A DNA stretch of 26,576 bases from IMG/VR virus record IMGVR_UViG_3300017706_001502, positions 1-26,576 of that record; one strand, 5' to 3'. Shown here piece by piece: positions 21,732-26,576 of this stretch. The stretch comes from a virus. A program made the translations under genes and the position numbers. The notes under the pieces were generated by a model, which searched no databases, was not told the DNA's origin, and worked only from the letters and a program-made list of their open reading frames with translations. Numbering within the stretch: the first letter of the stretch is position 1; every line of letters starts with the position of its first letter.

Positions 21732-23174
21732 ATGCCAAGATTTACACCGAGGCTACCTCTACCAGTATTAAGAGACTTGCTGAGTAAGGTAGTAAATAGA
21801 ACAGATTTAAACGACGTCAATGTAGGGTCTTCTCTCTTTGCACTAATGAATGCAGTTGCTCACGAAATATCTTCTACTGAAGGTAGAATGTTTAACCTTC
21901 GTCAGAGTTATGCTGTAGAAAATGCAAGTGGCTCAGACTTAGATGCTCGTGTTGCAGAACTACCACCTATTGGGATTGCAAGAAAACGTGGCACAAGTGC
22001 AAGTGGGAGCATTTTAAAAATTACATTAAGACAAGCATTTAATACAATTACTACAGTCCCAGCAGGTAGCACCGTAGGTTCATCAGAAGATGGCACCGTT
22101 TATACTATTGTTCAAGACATTGTGTTTAATGCATTAGAAACAGAAAAGCAAAACGTAGCCATCGTCTGTAATACAACAGGAGCCGTAGGTAATGCAGCAA
22201 CTGGAGTAATTGACCAAATTATATCAATGCCAGGTGAAGTGCTATCGGTGACAAACGAAGCTCCATTAGTAAATGGTATCGAAGAAGAAGATGACCAAAG
22301 TCTAAGAGATAGAGCTTTACGTTATCTTAACTCTATGGGTAGAACAAGCACATCTGCTTTAGAATACTTAGCAACTTCTTTTATTGATAGTAATAATACT
22401 TCATATCCTTTTGCTGCAGTTTTCGAAGATGTATCTCAACCCGGTTTATGCGAACTGATAGTTGATGATGGTAGTGGCGAATATAACTCCAAAAAAGCAG
22501 GATATGGTGTCTCATTTAGAGCTCCTACAGGTGGCGCAAACTTTATTACATTCGAAGGTCCAGCAGTTAAAGCTACATTTGAGCACGAATTTGATTTTAC
22601 TATTAGAGACAGCACAGGACAACCTAAGACAGATGCTTTCGGTAATGAAAGAACTTACGCAGGTGAATATACTGTTATACCAGAGAGAGGTATAATATTC
22701 TTTGAGGACGGAGTATTGCAAGAAGGTGATGTTTTTAGAATGTTGCCATATGACATATTCGACGGGTTTATTAAAGACTTACAGAATGAAATAGAAGGTA
22801 ATGTAAATAGAGGTAATATTTTACGTGGATGGAGAGCAGCTGGCACAAGAGTTAGAGTTTTGCCACCACGAAAAGAAGACTTAACATTTGACATTTCTAT
22901 CAGACCTTTAAACCCAGGCAACATAAACTTAAACGCACTTTTTGAGCAAGTAAGAGAAGAAGCTATAAACTTTGTAAATCAATTAGGGCCTGGGCAACCT
23001 TTCTTGCCTTCGCAACTGATGAGGCAGTTATTAAATACGCAACCTATCGTTTCAGCAAACATACACGTGTTTGGAGCTCAAGGTGCTTGCTCACTACTTG
23101 AGGATAGATATCCTTCTTCTAACAGGGTTGTTTTTAGAACTAACAGCAATCTCATATCAGTTTCAAACATATAG
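21732..23174 (+). CDS. Baseplate wedge protein (gpJ / gp6 family)
   Basis: 480 residues, SD AGGAG. The baseplate J family builds the wedge ring around the hub. It shows the expected order: helical N-terminus (LRDLLSKVVNRT, GSSLFALMNAVAHEISSTEGRM), the ENASGSDLDARVAELPPIGIARKRGTSASG region (64-93), beta strands with the family VPAGSTVGSSEDGTVYTIVQDIVF segment (106-129), a second such domain (IVCNTTGAVGNAATGVIDQI), then GIEEEDDQSLRDRALRYLNSMGRTSTSALEYLA (about 182-214), which is the conserved acidic/Arg helix of the family. The C-terminal part (DLTFDISIRPLNPGNINLNALFEQVREEAINFVNQLGPGQPFLPSQLMRQLLN) matches the usual closing domain. Position next to the gp25-like wedge protein supports the call. 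Confidence 0.85.
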   Translation: MPRFTPRLPLPVLRDLLSKVVNRTDLNDVNVGSSLFALMNAVAHEISSTEGRMFNLRQSYAVENASGSDLDARVAELPPIGIARKRGTSASGSILKITLRQAFNTITTVPAGSTVGSSEDGTVYTIVQDIVFNALETEKQNVAIVCNTTGAVGNAATGVIDQIISMPGEVLSVTNEAPLVNGIEEEDDQSLRDRALRYLNSMGRTSTSALEYLATSFIDSNNTSYPFAAVFEDVSQPGLCELIVDDGSGEYNSKKAGYGVSFRAPTGGANFITFEGPAVKATFEHEFDFTIRDSTGQPKTDAFGNERTYAGEYTVIPERGIIFFEDGVLQEGDVFRMLPYDIFDGFIKDLQNEIEGNVNRGNILRGWRAAGTRVRVLPPRKEDLTFDISIRPLNPGNINLNALFEQVREEAINFVNQLGPGQPFLPSQLMRQLLNTQPIVSANIHVFGAQGACSLLEDRYPSSNRVVFRTNSNLISVSNI

Positions 23175-23183
23175 GAGTTATAA

Positions 23184-25001
23184 ATGAAAAACAAGATAAA
23201 TTTTGAGTCGCTACAAAGGCTTGATAAAGTTGATGCAAACGATTTACAAGAAAATATCTACTCACAAGTAGAAGACCTAACACAAGGGATGTTCAGAAGT
23301 GGTATTCACGGTATCGCTTCACAAGCAACAAAATTAGATAATGCTAAACGCAATGGTATGCACGGTCCTATTATACCTATACCAAGTGTTTCTATCGACC
23401 AAGCTAACAATTTATTTACGATAAATGATGACTTTGCAGTTGTAGAAAGAAATACTGGAGACGTTATTACATTTGATGCTACTGATAGAGCAGAAGGTTC
23501 TCACGTAATAAGCACTGCTACAGCTCAAGCAACTGTTGATGCAGACCCTCCAGCTTACAGACAAAACGATATCGAAGGTGGTGGATTTACTGCTTTAGCT
23601 ATATTTGCATATCCAGTTGTAGATACTAAAACAGAACCTCGTAATTTCTTCGATGTAGGTAGCAATGCAACAGTAAGCCAAAATACAACTACAAGAAACA
23701 GAACAAGACTAAGTTTATTTGCTGATATATATGAAGCACGTAAAAACATTACAGATGCAAATGGCAACTATCCTACACTTATAGGTAAATGGGAGTTTGG
23801 TCGTAATGAAGCAGGAGTTCGAACTGATAGTGGTGGAGGCAACTTTGTTCTTAATCCAGTAGTCCAATGGGCATCTTCAGCAGGATGGATATCTAACCTT
23901 GTATGGAATTGGGCATACCCTGATACTTTAAACGTTATGCAAGGCACAACTCACGCTGATAGGTCTTTACCTAACTCCGGCAAACTACCTAATACTATTA
24001 CAGAGCCGGGTCAATTAAGAGTAGCAGATGGTGGCACAGCAACTCACGACCTACGCTTAATGTTTAAACACGTTCAAAGACTTATCGATAGAATACAAGT
24101 TGCAGGCGCAAGCGACCCAACAACAACAGACTTAGGCGTCACTAACAACCCACAGCTTGATGATAGCAACCAAGTTGTTGATGAATATGGAGTTTTAACA
24201 GGCGGTTTAAAGCTAACTAATAACTCTTTACACGCAGAACACCCTCCATATTCTTTAAGAGGCCTAAAAAGATTTATTGATGTTTATGAAAGCAATAGAC
24301 CTATAACATCATCCGTTTCTGTAGAATTTCAAAGATATACAACAGATACATCAGCATTTACAGACGGCACAGCAAGAGCTACAACAAAATCAGTCCAGCA
24401 CGGTCCCAGTGGTGAATTTGCCTTAGGTGTTTTATATGACTTCTATGATGTATATACAAGCTCACTCGGAGTAGCAGCTCCTTCATCATCAGATGCTCAA
24501 ATGGCTTTAGGTAATGCAAGAGCTTCTTCTATTACTGGCGTTTTTGAGAATACAAGTCAAGCAGCAACGGTCACCGCACAAACTTTAGTTAAATTATATA
24601 GAAATGCAATAATATCAATACCTGATGAATATGCTGGATATAATGTTGTAGGACTTAGTATTAACTTCTTTGCACGAGCAACAGCAACCACAACTACATT
24701 TTATGGTGTAGGTATGCAAGCTGTAGGTCCTTTACAAGCATTACTTTTAACAGATGATGATGACGCACTGGATGGTGCAGCATCTGGATTTAATACAGGA
24801 CGACCTGCTGGTGAAGCTTTAACACAAGTTAAAACTATAAGATATACTGATAACCAAGGTGTTTCATCACAAGTAAATGGCATTAGACTTCTATTAGGGA
24901 CTAACGCGACCTTTATAAGTGCTTTAACTCAGGTAAGTAATAAAGGATATGGCTTTAACATCTCCTTAACTCTAAGAAACAATAACACATTAGCAATCTA
25001 A
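23184..25001 (+). CDS. Large baseplate or fibre-attachment structural protein, unrecognised
   Basis: 605 residues, SD AGGAGTT, directly after the gpJ-like gene and before the tail fibre. The N-terminus (INFESLQRLDKVDANDLQENIYSQVEDLTQGMFRSGIHGI) is helical. The rest is beta-rich and Thr/Ala/Asn-rich, with a Trp-containing middle (VVQWASSAGWISNLVWNWAYP, near 232-252) and a helix (LRLMFKHVQRLIDRIQVAG, about 291-309). The C-terminus is a beta-rich domain (SVSVEFQRYTTDTSAFTDG, AGYNVVGLSINFFARATATTTTFYGVGMQA). I do not recognise a family. Gene order makes a wedge extension, baseplate periphery protein or fibre adaptor the likely roles; T4 has several such proteins (gp7, gp8, gp10) here. No enzymatic motif is seen. 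Confidence 0.55.
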   Translation: MKNKINFESLQRLDKVDANDLQENIYSQVEDLTQGMFRSGIHGIASQATKLDNAKRNGMHGPIIPIPSVSIDQANNLFTINDDFAVVERNTGDVITFDATDRAEGSHVISTATAQATVDADPPAYRQNDIEGGGFTALAIFAYPVVDTKTEPRNFFDVGSNATVSQNTTTRNRTRLSLFADIYEARKNITDANGNYPTLIGKWEFGRNEAGVRTDSGGGNFVLNPVVQWASSAGWISNLVWNWAYPDTLNVMQGTTHADRSLPNSGKLPNTITEPGQLRVADGGTATHDLRLMFKHVQRLIDRIQVAGASDPTTTDLGVTNNPQLDDSNQVVDEYGVLTGGLKLTNNSLHAEHPPYSLRGLKRFIDVYESNRPITSSVSVEFQRYTTDTSAFTDGTARATTKSVQHGPSGEFALGVLYDFYDVYTSSLGVAAPSSSDAQMALGNARASSITGVFENTSQAATVTAQTLVKLYRNAIISIPDEYAGYNVVGLSINFFARATATTTTFYGVGMQAVGPLQALLLTDDDDALDGAASGFNTGRPAGEALTQVKTIRYTDNQGVSSQVNGIRLLLGTNATFISALTQVSNKGYGFNISLTLRNNNTLAI

Positions 25002-25014
25002 GGAGAACAAACAG

Positions 25015-26576
25015 ATGGCAATTACAGTATCACTAAACAGTAATGAATTTACGATAAACCAAGATGACTTAAACCAAAATATAACAATGACAGGCACTGC
25101 AGCAGATACCTCAGAACCGGGGAGAGACGCTGATAACTTTGTTTATTCTTGGACTATTATCGACATACCAGCAGCCAGCAACTTCGCGCTTTCTGCAAAT
25201 GTAGGTAGAACAGTGACGGGCGTTATGGACGTGTGGGGGACAATTAGGGTTTTCTGTGTTGCCACTAACTCTGATACTAATGAAACATCAGAAGCAGACC
25301 CACTATTAGCTCCTACATCAGCTTTTGTTGATATCAAGGTAAGACATAGTCCTACACTACTACAGAAACCTGCCAGAAGTCAAAGAAACTGGCACGATGA
25401 ATATTATACATTAGTAGATTATGTTGCAAACATTGATACAACAGCTACAGTTAATGCATCCGGAGTATCTGACGCAGACCCTACTACAAGAATTGAGGGT
25501 GTTGTTGAGTTAGCTTCTATTAAAGATGTTTCTGAGGCAAGAAGTTATGACACAACTACATTTACATTAGCACAATATACTGCAGGGTTAGCACCGACAT
25601 ATGCTATCAGACCTACAGCATTACACGCTGCTATTTTAGATAGCTCTTCTTTAGGTATCCCAGGCGTTGATGCTGGAGGCTCAAACGTATTAGCACAGGC
25701 TGTAGAAGCAAGAGCCGTTTTAGGTGTAAGTCGCCAAGATTTAAATATTCTTGATGATGTAAATTATACTCGCGGTATAAATGATGGAGATAGACTACGT
25801 TGGGATAATGCAAATAGCTACTGGAAACCATATCAGCATCAAAGATTTGATACAGGCCTTATCTTAAATGCTGCAGATGAAGCTTTTACTCCTACTACAA
25901 ATAATGGTGATGTAGGTGAGATATTATGGACTAAAAATGATAATACATATGCAAGGTTAGGATATGATACTACTAATAACTACATCCAAGTAGGCGACAT
26001 TTTAGCATTTGCTCCTAACTCAAATAAAGGCATAGATTTAGGCACAGAAAATCAGAGATGGAATGAGTTATACCTTTCTGGCGGCTCAATAGATATGGAA
26101 AACGGTGTTATTTCTATGGGCTCTGGCGGTGTAATGAGTATTACCGAAAGCAGCACAACTAAAGAAGTGCCATCAATTACAGGCTCTAAGGTGACTAACG
26201 GCTTCGTTAAATGGGATGGTTCAAACTTTGTGACCGAAACTCTTGCAGGAGCAGAAGGTGATATTACTGCTGTTGTAGCCGGGTTAGGTTTAACTGGAGG
26301 AGGAACAGCAGGGTCGGTCACTCTTAACGTTGCAAACTTAGATACAACACATATTAATGCATCAGCTTTATTAACAAGTGGAGAAAGCTTTGTTGATAAT
26401 GATGCATCTCTAATGTCTGCTGCAGCTATCAATGATTTAATTGAGAGTAAAGGTTATACAACAAACACAGGTGATATAACTTCAGTCGTTGCAGGCACAG
26501 GTTTAAGTGGTGGAGCAACAAGTGGTGATGCTACATTAAATGTAAGTGGTCTAACAGTAAGTGAGTTTGCTGCTAA
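25015..26576 (+). CDS. Tail fibre protein, N-terminal 520 codons (runs off the right edge)
   Basis: Starts at the ATG at 25015 with SD AAGGAG and is open to the window end (520 full codons). Residues about 40-95 look like an Ig/PKD-type beta domain (FVYSWTIIDIPAASNFAL, GVMDVWGTIRVFCVATNSD). A helix-poor middle follows. Residues about 340-358 hold GIDLGTENQRWNELYLSGG, a pattern (LGxxxxRWxxLYLSGG) seen in many phage fibre proteins. From residue 415 the sequence repeats: GDITAVVAGLGLTGGGTAGS at 415 and GDITSVVAGTGLSGGATSGD at 486, a 71-residue period, each followed by TLNV. Such repeats are typical of elongated trimeric fibres. It is the likely host-recognition gene; the receptor-binding tip lies outside the window. 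Confidence 0.8.
   Translation, partial: MAITVSLNSNEFTINQDDLNQNITMTGTAADTSEPGRDADNFVYSWTIIDIPAASNFALSANVGRTVTGVMDVWGTIRVFCVATNSDTNETSEADPLLAPTSAFVDIKVRHSPTLLQKPARSQRNWHDEYYTLVDYVANIDTTATVNASGVSDADPTTRIEGVVELASIKDVSEARSYDTTTFTLAQYTAGLAPTYAIRPTALHAAILDSSSLGIPGVDAGGSNVLAQAVEARAVLGVSRQDLNILDDVNYTRGINDGDRLRWDNANSYWKPYQHQRFDTGLILNAADEAFTPTTNNGDVGEILWTKNDNTYARLGYDTTNNYIQVGDILAFAPNSNKGIDLGTENQRWNELYLSGGSIDMENGVISMGSGGVMSITESSTTKEVPSITGSKVTNGFVKWDGSNFVTETLAGAEGDITAVVAGLGLTGGGTAGSVTLNVANLDTTHINASALLTSGESFVDNDASLMSAAAINDLIESKGYTTNTGDITSVVAGTGLSGGATSGDATLNVSGLTVSEFAA

Noticed and set aside
1-26576. CRISPR arrays, tRNA genes, IS elements, integrase or defence genes
   Set aside because: None was seen. The repeats found are short regulatory-like elements or protein repeats, and every recognisable gene is a virion or assembly gene or an unknown small protein.

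Overview
The window is a contiguous block of the virion-structure genes of a tailed bacteriophage with a contractile tail (myovirus type). Every gene supported here reads on the + strand. The DNA is AT-rich, with many AGA, TTA and ATA codons. Genes are tightly packed, nearly all have a good Shine-Dalgarno (SD) site, and many stop/start codons overlap (TAATG, ATGA). There are no tRNA genes, CRISPR arrays or insertion sequences, and no host genes that would mark a prophage boundary. Host and phage genus cannot be read from the sequence. The closing motif of the left-edge protein (IYVCVATNTWKRV) is one I associate with marine phage fibre proteins, so an aquatic host is a guess.

Layout, left to right. 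(1) 2-277: C-terminus of a fibre-like protein, then a terminator. (2) 455-5477: a small membrane-anchored coiled-coil protein, a 49-residue coiled-coil peptide, the portal protein with an unusual C-terminal extension, two very small ORFs, a 147-residue unknown, and a prohead protease with a long acidic tail. (3) 5812-7851: a coiled-coil scaffold-like protein and the major capsid protein, then a terminator. (4) 8078-12714: three neck or tail-completion proteins, tail sheath and tail tube, then a terminator. (5) 12993 to the right edge: tail assembly chaperones (apparently joined by a +1 ribosomal frameshift), tape measure, baseplate hub, spike, a LysM/gp25-like wedge fusion, a gpJ/gp6-like wedge protein, a large unrecognised baseplate or fibre-attachment protein, and the first 520 codons of a tail fibre.

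How it works together: portal, protease, scaffold and capsid build and mature the head. The neck proteins close the head and join it to the tail. Chaperones, tape measure, tube and sheath build the contractile tail. Hub, spike and wedges form the baseplate that carries the fibre at the right edge. The gene order suggests about four transcription units separated by terminators and by intergenic leaders that share short sequence blocks.

No unrelated novel system such as a defence or mobile element is visible. The points most worth a second look are the prfB-like +1 frameshift candidate in the chaperone pair, a roughly 30-nt element repeated at three places (two of them upstream of start codons), the shared leader blocks, and domain fusions in the portal, protease, capsid and LysM baseplate proteins.
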